Source of the DNA: Progne subis subis
Lineage: Eukaryota > Chordata > Aves > Passeriformes > Hirundinidae
Assembly (NCBI GenBank): GCA_022316685.1
Contig: JAKJHU010000039.1
Coordinates: 6,666,308-6,730,307 of the forward strand
Length of the DNA: 64,000 bases
Reading direction: 5' to 3'
Below are positions 12,904 through 25,531 of this stretch, piece after piece. Each line of letters starts with the position of its first letter. Positions within the stretch are counted from its first letter, which is position 1. The translations under genes were made by a program, and so were the position numbers. The notes under the pieces are model-generated. The model was not told the origin of the DNA, searched no databases, and saw only the letters and a list, made by a program, of their open reading frames with translations.

Positions 12904-14496
12904 CATGCAAAATTTAAGTCTGAAAGAGGCAGGCTAGAAACTGCAACTTTATGCAGGATATGCTCAGCTGTCTGTCCACCAAGAGAAGAATGAACTGTTG
13001 GAAACCCATGCCTTCACACAGAGAGAAGCATTAGCATCTAACTAATATAACATGAGCCATAGAGACATGTCGTATGCTCCCATCTCCAAATAAACACAGT
13101 ATCATGGAAAAAATAACATTGACACGAGTGCCAGGATTATCATTGCTGTTCAGGCAAATCCAGCTAGGTCGCATAATGAACACGTTAATACAGAAAGAGA
13201 GGTAGCCTACACAAAATGGATAGGTTAATAAAGCCCTTCTTATTACCTTTCTCTCCCTGAGTTTGTCTTTGATGTGCCATGGGAAGGCTGAAGAGAGAGT
13301 GATTGCCACTGGGGATTTTGAGAAAAAGTAGCCTCCGGCTTAATACAAAGCCTAAAGATTAGGGTAGAAGTATGTAGACTAGGAGAATCTGCTAGCTAAA
13401 CATGATCGCATTGCATTCTCATTTAAAATATGCGATTCCTTTCTTATTAATTCCATTTCCTTCAAGAACATGCATAAGTTACCAGATGCAGACATTGACG
13501 CACAAATATTGAGGGAAGAATAAGCACGGAAATCTTTTATCAATGAGATTGCTATTTGAAGGAACACAAAGATACTTCAGAATATAATAAAATCATTAGT
13601 ACACACAATATTATGGGGTTTGACGAATGGTAAATTTTAAGCATTCCTCCAGAGATACAATTTGTCAGCTCAAAACCATCATTAGTTGGATTCATTCAGT
13701 TCTTATAAGGCTTAAGAGCTCCTTGCTGGTTGCTTAAACGTGCATTTACCTTTGCGTATTCACCTAAGGTTAGCTCATTTGAAAAGAGTTACCTATAAGG
13801 CACTGTGCAACAGCTAAGCACTAACAGAATGTTTTGCTAAACAGGAGTGGGTTTAAGCATTCAATTCTCTGCTGTATCAGGACTGTGTTTAGCATCTGCT
13901 GCTATGCTGGTGGGGGTTGGTGGTACGATAAATCCAGGTCTATCGGTTCTATCAACACACTGCAGCCACATGACAGAAGGAATTACATTACTACAGACTC
14001 CCTCTGCAGAGTCACCTCTGTTGACAAACCTTTTGAATACTTACTTTAAACCCTCAGATTTTATTCAGGAATGTCCTGTCTTCCTCCAACCAGCATGAAA
14101 TTTGTATAAAATGATACAGCATTAACCTTCTGAAGAGCCTTTTAATCCAACAAAAATGTGATTGTGCATCCATACCTAAATTAGTACAAATCTATGGTAC
14201 TCTGCTGATATTAATAATTAAATATCAGTGTTTGTTGAAGCACAGCCCAAATGTACTTCCTCTGCAAAGTAGCTACTTCATTTTGTTGACAATAAATAAA
14301 TGTTGGCCCTCTGCATCCTTAGAGCTTATTTCTTATTCTAAAAAATTTCAGTTTAATTTTCCATTTCTCTATTGTTTCTTGAGAAGCAGAAACACATGTT
14401 TACATGCAAAATTAAAGGACAGAGCACTAGTCTGGGGAGAAAGCCTCCTTTTGTTAAATATACTAGGTGCCTAATGGAAAGCCTCTGATAATTTTT

Positions 14497-14537
14497 TTTC
14501 ACCTCCCTGTGCCTCAGTTTCCACATCTTTACCACAG
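14497..14537 (-). mobile_element. Probable MIR-type SINE fragment, minus strand
   Basis: Read on the minus strand this contains GGAAACTGAGGCACAGGGAG, very close to the widely conserved MIR SINE segment (GGAAACTGAGGCACAGAGAG). Flanking similarity fades quickly, so only the best-kept part is called. MIR remnants are old and occur across amniotes. The match is short, so a related tRNA-derived SINE is possible. Confidence 0.55.
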
Positions 14538-15735
14538 AGAATTTGCCTGCTCCATTTTGAGAGCTTTTATGGATATCTTATTAGTTAATCTGAGTTAATA
14601 TCTCATCTGTGGCTAGTAAGTAAAAAAATAATAGTAATTTTTCAACCAAGTTATGCATCTATGAGAGATAAAGGATAGCTTTTATAGCAACAAGAATTGC
14701 TTTATAATGCTTTTAGTTTGTGTTAGAACAGGAGATATAACTTTCTTTAAATCCACTTTGGTTTGCACAATCCAATCTTTGGATTGTGTTCCTAACAAAT
14801 GTTAAAATATTTTTTTTCTGAAATAAAGAATAACCTGAGCTAACTTGCTCACTACTCTTGCAATCACAACAAAAAGGAAGTAATTTTAAAGGCTGAAACA
14901 ATTTGGGCTACAGAATATTCATATATTTTAAGTCTACTGGAAAAAAACCAAAACACCACACTAAAGCAGAAACCATCATTGAATACGCCCCACGTTACAA
15001 ACTCTGCATTGATGTGTTATTACTTATGTTCTATACCATGAGCCACATGGTACATCCTGAGCCACAATCATTCAATGATACTTTTCCATAAGCATACAGA
15101 AAAGTAAAAAGTCATAGCTCACAACAGCTGAAGTCAGGTAGTTTGCCATAGAATAAGTTTAAATTAGAAAACAGGCTCTGGAAGCTCTAACTCCTAAATG
15201 CTGCTGACCATGAGAGCTCACCTGGGCAGTGCTGAAGTGCACAAAACTCAAAACAGAGAGGAAGGACAGCTTACTATGAAAATATGAACTATTTTCTCAT
15301 CTTTGTAAGGATTTCCACAGTTGCTGAAAAGGAGGTTGTTTTATTACACAGAATAGTACCCTGCATTCTTGCAGGGTTTATCATCCAGGAATTTCATAGA
15401 TTACTAGAAAACTAGTATGTGTAATTAATATATTTCACACATGAATAAAAAAAAGGTACAGAGAGATGGCTAAGACTAATTCTGACAGATCACAAATTTA
15501 TGAAATTTTCCATGTTGAGGGTTAGGCAAGTCTTGCTTGAAAGACAGCACTTGTGCCAAGATCAAAATTCTTCTCCTCCTGGCTCATATACTCATGCTTT
15601 GTCAACGCTTCTAGTCTATTATGCAGTGTCTAGTGTAACTCAAAAAATCCTACAACAGTTAAAGACAGCAATTTAAGTCCAAGAAACCTCCTGAACTTTT
15701 CTTTTAAGTACTGTTAGATTGATTTTACTCAAAGG

Positions 15736-15780
15736 AAAAACAAGCAAGCAAACAAACAAACAAACAAAACAAAACAAAGA
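15736..15780. repeat. (CAAA)n-type microsatellite
   Basis: Two CAAG units grade into CAAA and CAAAA units. It is a low-complexity tract of the kind scattered through this window. Confidence 0.85.
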
Positions 15781-16179
15781 ACCCCAAAACAACACCAAGC
15801 AAACCCAATGCTCAGCTCTTGCAATCAATACAAGACCAGCACTGGCAAAGTAGCCAATATATTATTATATACAATTATATATATTAATAACACAACAAGT
15901 AACTGAGACTACATTAAGCAACATGAGAATTAAGACACAAAATGGGAAACCTTACTTAATGGTTTACTTATTATACAAGTATTATACAAGTACCAAATAG
16001 CAGAACAATTTCAAATGGATCTTTTAATTTTGACAGGTTAGTATCTGTCCTGTCTATGTGCACAGTAACAGAAATTTCAATCTTAGAAGTTAATTCAAAG
16101 TAATTGTGTGATTGTAATTTTTCTTCTTTTACTAGTCAAATAATTTGTTTTCAGTAGAGAAAAATATAAACTGAGTAAC

Positions 16180-16222
16180 CTATCCAAGAAGAGACAGGGG
16201 ACTATCCAAGAAGAGACAGGGA
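16180..16222. repeat. 22-bp tandem duplication
   Basis: CTATCCAAGAAGAGACAGGG occurs at 16180 and again at 16202, in immediate tandem. The two copies are identical across these 20 bases and the first carries one extra G. The near identity suggests a recent slippage or duplication event. Confidence 0.9.
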
Positions 16223-18674
16223 CTAACAAGTGATTTAGGTCACTAAGCTGCTTAAAAGTCCTTCATCTGCTGCTTCTGTGTCTGATTTATTCTCAGTTGC
16301 TTCAACGAAAATAGTATAAAAAATCATGACAGAAGTAATGAATCTATATTAATTAGAACTGACACAGCATTGAGGTTTTATAACACATTTAAAGCATATA
16401 TGCCTCTGGAACCCTGACAACTTTTCTTTCATTTAATGGGAGTTCTCCAAAATTATTTTAAATCAAACAATATGAAACAGCCAAGAATGTGCCCCAAAGT
16501 CCAATTCAGCAGGCCTTGTGGAAGGAAAATAGGGAAAAGAGAAATGTAATACATCCAACAGTAAAAAAAATCCACTTCTGATCATTTTGATTGTAATGAT
16601 AATTTCTAGTATCTTGGTTTCTGCTGATGTCTGAGAAGCAATGAATTTTCTCACCCTTTGATAACTATTTCTAAAACTGCCTTTACTGGTTTTACATCTT
16701 AATAATAATGCACCTATTTTCACATAGTTAAATGTGTTTATATAGCTGCACTAGTCTAAGAATAAAAGCAAACTAAAGTTGGTAGGAAGATGACAGTGAA
16801 CCTGAAAGCATGGTAATTTCTTCTCCCAAATTTATCAGCTGTTGTAAACATAAAGCAACATTGAGACTATTACAATAGCCTTTTCCAGCTATCTAAGGCA
16901 AACTGCAAAATATTTCAGTGACTCTTCTACTTCTTTTACACTTTGCCCACTTGTGTTGTTTTCTGATTTAAGCTTGAATTAATGCGGATTGCCTGAGGGC
17001 TTGTACACTATGCAGTTTGCATGCATTTCTAAATCCCTTGTGAACTTCATAAGTTTATGCCACAGCTACAATGGCAATTGCTTCTTTGAAAGCAAAATAT
17101 TTCTCCCCAGTCTGTCTTTTCTTCCTTTCCTCTTTTTGGGCGTTTGGAACACCTAAGTGTCAGGAAAGATGAATGCAAAAAGCTGTGAGGCATGGCCTCT
17201 TGTCCCTCCCTGAAAGATTCCCTCAGATGTGGTAGAAGGCTCCCAGCTCAACCGGCTATCTCGGCATCTGAGCCCTAATGGAACAGTCGACCAACTAGTG
17301 AGCAGGCACAATGCCATCCAAGCATATGGACACGAGTACATGCAGCCAAGTGACCATGTAGGAGAATCAAATATGTTTGCTCAGGGCAGGAGTCCCAGTC
17401 TGAAACATCCAAACAGCTGTCTATCCTGAAGTTTACATGCCTGTGGTTAAGGGGATGTGACATAGCTAATCCAGATTTTGGCTAGATCAATTTTAAAATA
17501 CAAAAATTAGCTTTCTTGGCACAAAAGGCATTTTTGAGTCCTAGATACGTACCAATGTCTCCAAAACAGTATTCCAAATTAATTCCCACCTGACATTTTG
17601 GAATTAAGCTATGTAATGAAATATCCAATGCGCTTTCTATGTGTTTTACTTGCATAAACTATTAAAGAAATAAAGAACATTCTTTTGTGTAAGTTATTTG
17701 TTTTACATCCCCAAATGTTCATCCAGAAAATCATTTTAATACTGCAATTCCATATAAGAAGGGGGAGTAATTTCTTTATCAGGGCTACAGTAGTACAAAA
17801 AGTCCTGCTTATAGTCCCATTTTTCCAGCAGGCTCTGAAGCATTAACTTTTTCAATTGGAAAAAACAACTCTTTTTACAAATTAGAAAACAAAAAAAAAA
17901 ATTCAAAACTATTTATCAATAATATGATTTAACATAAATGTTACTGAAATGTACACAGCTACTGAATTGACATCATGAAATTCTGTATGTTGGAAATTTA
18001 TTATATTTTAATGCTGCTTTTCGATACTCAGTGATTATAGATGCACAAAAAGTTTACTTTTCTTGTATATGGCAAAGAGTAACATCATCAAAAGCACCAT
18101 ATGTTTTTTGATGATAGCAAACAGCAAGATATGCTAAAGTAATTTAATATGTAAATAATTAAATAATTAAATTAAATTAACCTGGATCTAACCTTCCAAA
18201 GTAAAAGAGGTATTAATTGCAGATTCACAAAAAGTACCTCCTATCACTGGAATCAGTAGATTATAGGGATCTAAATATATTTGGATATTAGGGAGTGAAG
18301 CTGACGCATCACTGAAAGTAGGATAAACAGGTTAATACACTGTTAACTGATTCTTTAGATATTTTGTTCTAAGTTTCAAGCAAGTCTTGAGCCAAGGGGG
18401 AAAGAATATAGTGTTCATTACAGAAAAAAACCCGTGAGTTTACATGCAGCCTTTTTCAAAACTCTGTTGCCTTGAAATTGAAGTAGTTACAAGGACTGTA
18501 AGAAGCTTTCATGTACCACTAGGAAGCCGAGCCATAAAAATACTAAACTATAGATCTAAGATTGCTTGTTACAAATTCTTAGGGCTTTAGGGCCTGAAAA
18601 TTTTCAGTATCATTTAGAGAAATATCTTAGAAGCCTGGTTAAAAACAAGATCTCAATGTGATTATTATGCAGTA

Positions 18675-18752
18675 CAAACAACAACAACAAAAGCCCATCA
18701 AAACTCCCCAAAACAAAACAAAACCCAAAAAAGCAAAATAAAAAATAAAAAC
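18675..18752. repeat. A-rich low-complexity tract
   Basis: The tract is CAA trinucleotides followed by AAAC, AAAAT and similar units, with a few interruptions. It is simple low-complexity DNA without coding potential. Confidence 0.75.
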
Positions 18753-21700
18753 ATCAAACTCACACACTTTTCAACACAGAGCCAGCAATTTTTAACACTA
18801 CATCATTTTTCAGAGCTGGTAGTATTCTAGTTTCTTACTGTGGTCTATTAGATTGCTTACATGCAAAGGGAATTTTTGGTTTTTTTGTCATATGTCCTTA
18901 AGGAATACACATCCACCTTTTCCTTTCTGCAGCAAATGCAACTAGTTTCACTCCCTTTATTGTTTTCTAGATGCACAGTTAAAATATCAAAACCAAATAC
19001 AATGAAAGTTAAATTTTCTTCAAACTTTAGCCCCAACAGGAAAAAAACCCTTACTCTGGATGTGTTTCTTCTAAATCAAAACTTAGCAGCATCCAAACAT
19101 GACATCTGAAGTCTGGATTAAGAACCAAAATTCCCCAACACTGGACTGGGCAGCATTCAACTGTTTAAGGGTTTAAACAGAGTGATATGGAGCAGAAAAA
19201 AAACAACCACTCTTCAATTCAGATTGATAGCATTTATAGAAAATTAAACTGCTTGTGATTCTTGGAAGAACTGTGACCATATTTTAGCATAGGCTAGAAC
19301 TGTAAATTTCAGATTATGTTCAAAATTTGACATCAAAGGTGGTTCAGATATATGGCTACAGTAAAGTTTCATCCCTTCTAAATGTGCCACCACTGCGAGG
19401 GTAAGTAAAAAAAATCATCAGAATTTATGCACAGAGCTATTAAGAGTAATTTTCCTGCTTAAGTCTCCAATAGCTGTAACCCCTTATCAGAGAAAAATAA
19501 AACGCTATCCCAGTTCAGATGAAAAAACTTTCTCACTGCTCTCTTGGGAGAATCTGAACTCAAGCTGTGAAGTATTCTGAGTTCAGGCAGTATCTACCTC
19601 TCCTGTTGACACTATTGGATTATGTATGAATAACTGAACACAGGAAGAAAGGATTCCCATATCCTGACAAGTTGCTTTCACTCTCAAGATTAAAAAAAAA
19701 AATTCTTATTCTTGCTCAGTGTCTCAATGACTGTGAACCTATTTCTTACAAAACAGACTATCTCCAAAATAAATATTCCAAGAGGAAGTCTCTTCAAGCT
19801 TGTATGAAGGCTATCCTATTGCCCGAGAGGAACAGAAACTTGCATGCAAATTAATTTGGCTACCTGATGCAAAATTACTTATTTGAAAAATGTTTTGGGG
19901 GTACTAAAACAGACTTATAAAGGAATTCATAAGTACTTCAGAGGAAGTCCTTCAGAGGACTTATAAAAATATTCTTTCAAATATCTTCTCAGCTCTTTCT
20001 TATTCATATTGCTTATGACATACACAGTTGTGCAAGAAAAGTGAGGATAAAATAAGAATTGGGGTTATAAATTTTGTCATAAACTCCTGAAACCACACAG
20101 TGGAAGATTTCACTAGACACTGAATATCAGCAGCAATTACATTGCAGAACTGAAGAGCAGGAAGATTTTTTTAATTGCTCTTTACTTAGCAAGACTATCA
20201 TGTTCTCTCATTAACTGATATAAAATGAAAGTGAGTACAGAACAGTGAAACCTAACAGATATATTTAATATTTTCACCAAAGGAACACTTATTAGACTGT
20301 TCACAAAATCACATAAACACATGGATTTAAATCTGTTCAGAACTTCTGCAATCCTCTTTGTCTTGCATACACCTTCACCAATTATTCTTACACAATAAAT
20401 AATATATATGGAGTCTTTCCACGTTTCATACCTCACTTCATAGGGTAAGAGGCAGTCATAAGTGTATGAAGCTGAAACTGTGAAGCTGGCTTCCCCAGGG
20501 GGCCTCCAGCCTCATACAAGGGAGACATAAACAAGCACAGTGAAAATAGGGTATGAGGAGATTTTCTGTCTTTTTCAGTTCAGACTGGGAAAATGTGAAA
20601 CTATCTGTCCAAATATTAAATTATAAGTATTAGAGATAAAGTGTTTGTGTTTTGGTGATACGTAATTGAAAATTAACTAGAAAACAAAATAAAGTAACAG
20701 GCTGCTTCAGATGTTTGTAAAATCCTCGAAGAGAAAAAAGAAGAGGCTCTGAGGTAAACCTTACAAAGATAGGAAAGGGAACACAAGTGCATTGCTTTCT
20801 ATTAAACTCTGAAAATCCAGGACGAAGTGACAAAGATAAGTAATGGAAAAACCAAGAATATGATTCTGGAGTGCGGGGCATAGTTCCAACACAGAAAGTC
20901 TTATGTGCTGCTGCTTTTGAGCGGGTGAGAAATTTTAGATTTAAATTTGAGGACAGAATGCCACTAAAGAGGAAGAAAGAGACAAGTTTCTAGGAAAAAA
21001 AGAGACTAAGTTCATGATCTTTAGCCTTCCTGATGTTTTGATCGTGGATACTTAAAAATTTAATAAACCTTAGAAGAAAAGCAGAAAACTGAAGGTATTG
21101 TTGAATACAGCTGGCAGTATCTGAGCAGGCATTTCTGCAGGCAGAGAAATAATCCCATTCTACATCAGTTTTCAATGCAATGCAAGGCACTTCAGTTTTC
21201 ACCTAGGCAGTTCTTTATAGTATGTACTTTGACTACTTCTTTGAGCATGGTTCTCTCAAACTGTTACCTAGCAGTAAGAGGAGTGCACAGAACACTCAGC
21301 TGGCAGCTAATGGAAGAAGGAGAATCCAGGAGGAGATAGCCATTCCCCACATGGATTCAACACGGATCAACACAGTCTAATTTGCTGACCTTTTGGCTGC
21401 CCTCTACAACTTATTTATCTACTGAGCTTTCCCATGAGATAAGAGGCAATTTTGATCTTTAGGGCTTCAATGAAAGAAAATTCCTCATCAACACATATAT
21501 TGCTTTTTCAGCTCTGCCTTTATTTAGTATAATTATCCTAAGGATAATAGCTATATAGTGTAAATTGAAAACCGGTATGTAATAAGGAGAGAAATTCCAG
21601 AAGCAGACTTGGAAAGGACTTAAAATCCTCTAGGACAAACATAAGCAGTATGGGTACATAAGCAGCATAGTAACCCAGTTGTTCTGGGAATACACTTCAA

Positions 21701-22528
21701 AGTATTACAAATATTACACCATGTTTCTAGAACATGATGTCTTTTACAGTAGGGTTGCCCTCCACTTCTCTGTCCTTAATAAGGGAAAAAAAGCTGGTAG
21801 TGATAGACACTTTACTATTTATGTTTTAGTTTGCTAATAGGAACATGCTGACTTTCCAAATTACTGACAAACAAGTTAGTTTTATCCAGTATACCTGCAA
21901 TTCCTTCGCTGCTACATGTGTAAATCTAAAAGAGTTCTACATTCCATGAAGGACCTCGAAAATTTATATCCTTTCACACTTTCTAAATTCACAACTTGAT
22001 AAGATTTAATCAAGTGATTTTTCAATAGGACTATTTTGTATTGAAAATTTCATTTCAGTTTGGATAATGACCTACATAAAAATGCAATAACCTAATTTTA
22101 AAAGGTTAATATTAAAAAAAAACTCTTTTGCAAACCTAGATATAGTTTTCTAAAACTCTGAAGGAATTAAATGTCAGAAGACCTTCAAAGAGATAATATT
22201 CATTTTTGTGTACTACAAATACAAATCCTGAGGTATAACCCAACTGAACCGCACAAAGAATTTTTCAGATGGCAGATAGCAAAATCTTCCAGTATTGTGT
22301 GTCAAACCAAATCACAAGATGATTTTTCTTCTCACTCCAGAAAGGCATTGTATCAAGAGATAATTAATTTTTTAAAAATTACAGATCCAGAATTTCTAGA
22401 CTGAATAGACTAGTATTCTGTGAAGCCTAGAATTGTTTGAAGTAGTTTCCCACAAATACTACAGGACCTGCAGGTGCCTGAAGAAACAAAAAAATAAAAA
22501 ACCTCACATCTTACAGTCTAGTCATGAT

Positions 22529-22552
22529 TATTTCCTTCTTTCCTTCCTTCCT
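22529..22552. repeat. (TTCC)n microsatellite
   Basis: A short pyrimidine run of TTCC/TTTCC units ends at the TTG of 22552. It is polypurine on the other strand. Confidence 0.75.
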
Positions 22553-23089
22553 TGCATTAAAGGGGGAAGACATTGGTAAAATAAAAAGAGCCATCATTTA
22601 AAGGTTGTCTTGGTAAGAAACCTACTTTCTATGTACATTCCTCATGCAGGTTCATAATTTCCTGTCCTGACTTTGCCTTCAATTCACCCAAAATTAATTT
22701 CTTCCTTCCATCTTCAACAGCACGTACAATACCATGCCCTAACTCCTATTCCCTGTAATTTCCTTTTTTAGTTCATTCCCTTGACTGTTCCCTGTCAAGC
22801 CTGCCTCTCCTCTACAGAGTGGGCTGCACAGAGTGTGAGTTTGCCACTGGGGCTGGAAATGTTGGCCATTTCTCTCTGAGCACTGGCTAGAGCAATGGGT
22901 TGCACGGCATCCTGCTCCCAATCCAGCGGTAAATAGTGATTTTTTTTTGTATCTCTGCCAGTGCCTGACTTTTACACTGTCATTTTAAGCTGGATACCAT
23001 CCAAACTTTTAGTTGGGCTTACCTCTCATTGAATTCCTTCTCTTGAACAGAATTCTCTAAGATTATTGATTGCATTCACCAACTACAGA

Positions 23090-23586
23090 AGAAATATTGC
23101 ATATGGTTCTGGTGTCCCCAACATAAGTGGTTGGGACCAGTCCAATGGGCCATGAAGTTGACAAGAGGACTGAAGCACCTCCCCTATGGAGACGGTCTGA
23201 GAAAGCCAAGGCTGTTCAGCCTGGAGAAGGTTGCATGGAGACCTCACAGCAACCTTCCAGTATCTGAAGAGGGCTTACAAGGAAGCCCGAGAGGGACTCT
23301 TCATCAGACACTGTAATGGAGTACAAGGAGTAATGGGTACAAATTGAAGAAGGGGAAATTTACGTTAGATATTAGGAAGAAATTTTTACTGGGATGGTGG
23401 TGAGACTGGAACAGGTTGCCTAGGGAGAGTGTGGATGCTCCAGCCTTGGCAGTGTTCAAGGCCAGGGTCAATAAGGCCTTCAGAAACCTGGTCTAGTGGG
23501 AGGTGTCCCTGCCCATAGCAGCAGGGTTTGAGATTAGATGATCTTTAAGGTTCATTCAAATATTTTAACCTTCTATGCTTCTATGA
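23090..23586 (+). mobile_element. CR1 LINE, 5'-truncated 3' end, plus strand
   Basis: This is a 5'-truncated CR1 retrotransposon, about 500 bp. Diagnostic CR1 pieces occur in order: GTCCCCAACATAA, GTTCAGCCTGGAGAAGG, GAGACCTCACAGCAACCTTC, TTAGATATTAGGAAGAAATT, CTGGAACAGGTTGCC, TTCAAGGCCAGG, CCTGGTCTAGTGGGAGGTGT and GATGATCTTTAAGG. It ends with CTATGCTTCTATG, a decayed pair of CR1 terminal octamers. Short frames give CR1 ORF2-tail-like residues (PVQWAMKLTRGLKHLPYGD, LFSLEK). Severe 5' truncation is normal for this family, which integrates by target-primed reverse transcription from the 3' end. The copy is inactive. Confidence 0.95.
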
Positions 23587-25478
23587 AATATCTTGCACAA
23601 ATATTTAAACTGTAAGCTTCAGTACAGATCCTTCTGCTCAGTTGCTCTACACCAGCTTATCTTAGCTCACCTCTCCTTTTATTTGCCCTCTTTCACTTTT
23701 CATTACTTATGTAACACTACAACCACTAAAATACTGTAGATTATATTAAAATGCAAACATAACCTGATGCTAGTATAGACCTGCCTGTTGACTGGGATCA
23801 CTCTGTTTTGCATCCCACTCTAAGATCACAGCAATAAGATGAAAAGATATTTTCCAGCACATAAGTTATTAAACCTATACTGTCTTAGACTATTTACTAG
23901 GTAGGAAATGGATCAGACTTGGGCTCTTCATCTAGTCACTGTGGCATATTATGAATCCATACATATTCTCATGATGGGAAAGACCTATCAGCTCCTGGGA
24001 TCTCTACCTCCTCTTCCATACATCACATGAAGTTTCTAAGTCCAAATCTTGGAGCAAGAATATGAGCTGCACATCTGCTTGGAGAAGTTAAACCTCTGAC
24101 ATGCAGCAAATGTGCCAGCTTTGAAGCATCAGATTTTGTTTTTAAGCTCTAAAAATTACAAAGACTCTAGTCTTTAGTGGCTAATTCTTATATGGGTTTT
24201 GTTTACTATGGTGTTTGGACCATTAGGAAGCATTCACAAGGATTATCAAATCATAAGAAGGTTAAGAGAAAAACAATAGTTTGCTGATTGTCATTTCAGA
24301 CAGTGGCATTAGGTACACTGGAGAAATTCAACTATAAAAAAACTTCATAATTAACAATATTCATCTATGACTGAAATTTTGTTTCTACTGTCACTCAATT
24401 ACTGATAACCATGGAAATCAGAATCTCTAATGTTTCATTAGTTTTTTTATCTGTATGACATATAACATAACTCAATTTTTACATGGCATGAAGAAATTAA
24501 AAAAAACCCCAAAACCCCACAGATAAATCAGAAGAGTCTCACACTAATAAAACAGGGTAGCTTTGACACTATCGCCTATTCAGACCATGAGATGATACTA
24601 TTTAGGGTATATAATACTGAAAGGGCAATCTGATAATCACACTAGAAGCAATTTCAAACCATACTACTGCTGAAAAGTCAATTTAACTTTCCAGCTTTAT
24701 AAGACTTTGTTATTGCTATTGTTAATTATTTCTCATTTAATGGGAAATTGGCAACAAGGTCCCCAACTGTCATTTTAAATCTGCAATAATATCATGTGAA
24801 GCTTTTCGTCCTTATTCCCAAGTCCTGGATTATCAGAGCTAAATGGCAGCTCCAGCATTACAAAAGCTCAGGGGCAGGTACTGTTACACAAATTGCCAAT
24901 TCAATTAACAGTGTGTAAATGCTCCACTGGCAGGCTGAGGGAAGGACAGCCATTTTGGCAAGTGTCATTCCTAATTTATCAAACTGTCAAACCTTCCACT
25001 CAGGTGCCTGCGGTCACTGTCTGCCTCTTAATGCTAAGTTGTAAAGCTGCAGGAACCATTCTTGTAGCTTGACAAGGCACAATACTCAAAACTGATTTTA
25101 AAATCAAATGTACAGTTGTCTTAATTATTCTCAGTATAAATGATGTTTTAATTACAAAATCAGAGTGGGAATATTCAATCAAGATCCAAGATTACATTTA
25201 TATACGAGGAGGCAGGCAGATAAAAGCCTGATGCTTAGCCTCTTTTCAGAGATAGCTATTCAGTTTTTCTTAGTACAGTTGGTGATTGCCTCCCTCTCTC
25301 AGCTACTGTCCTTTAAGGTCTTTAATCTGATGCTACACTTGGTTCTTACCAAACCGTTATGTCTTTCAATGCTTTTCAGGGGAAAACCCCAAAACATTGT
25401 TTTCATTTTCACAGGCCTTGCTCTCCTTCCTCCAGAAGACATGACCAGTCACTTGATTTAAGAAATTTTAAAAAGTCT

Positions 25479-25479
<1 letters not shown>
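23587..25479. other. Unique noncoding stretch, possibly conserved
   Basis: I see no gene. The part from about 24700 to 25080 is noticeably complex and contains several AATTA/TAATT motifs, a TTAATTGAAT-type region and few simple repeats, which is the texture of conserved noncoding DNA. The frame at 25165-25461 is hydrophobic, unrecognised and directly abuts the A49 tract, so I do not call it a gene. Confidence 0.5.

Positions 25480-25528
<49 letters not shown>
25480..25528. repeat. A49 homopolymer
   Basis: There are forty-nine uninterrupted A residues, the longest homopolymer in the window. No AATAAA lies within the 60 bases upstream and I found no matching flanking duplication, so a processed-pseudogene tail is not supported. 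The exact length in an assembly is unreliable for a run this long. Confidence 0.95.

Positions 25529-25531
<3 letters not shown>

Larger units (their letters stand above)
12911..23089. other. Unique noncoding stretch
   Basis: I see no supported gene. Open frames are all under 100 codons and unrecognised. Structures that stand out are a probable MIR fragment near 14497, a CAAA tract at 15736, a 22-bp tandem duplication at 16180, an AATTA-type run at 18152-18180, a CAA/AAAC tract at 18675, a short inverted repeat at 19161-19180 and a TTCC run at 22529-22552. The rest is ordinary AT-rich DNA. Confidence 0.6.

Noticed and set aside
21532..21548. Short inverted repeat ATTATCCT/AGGATAAT
   Set aside because: Eight-bp arms in AT-rich sequence are expected by chance over a window of this size.
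22171..22404. 77-codon hydrophilic ORF
   Set aside because: Plausible-looking composition, but no known family and no supporting signals.
25165..25528. Processed pseudogene ending in the A49 tract
   Set aside because: No recognisable parent protein, no AATAAA near the tract, and no flanking target duplication.
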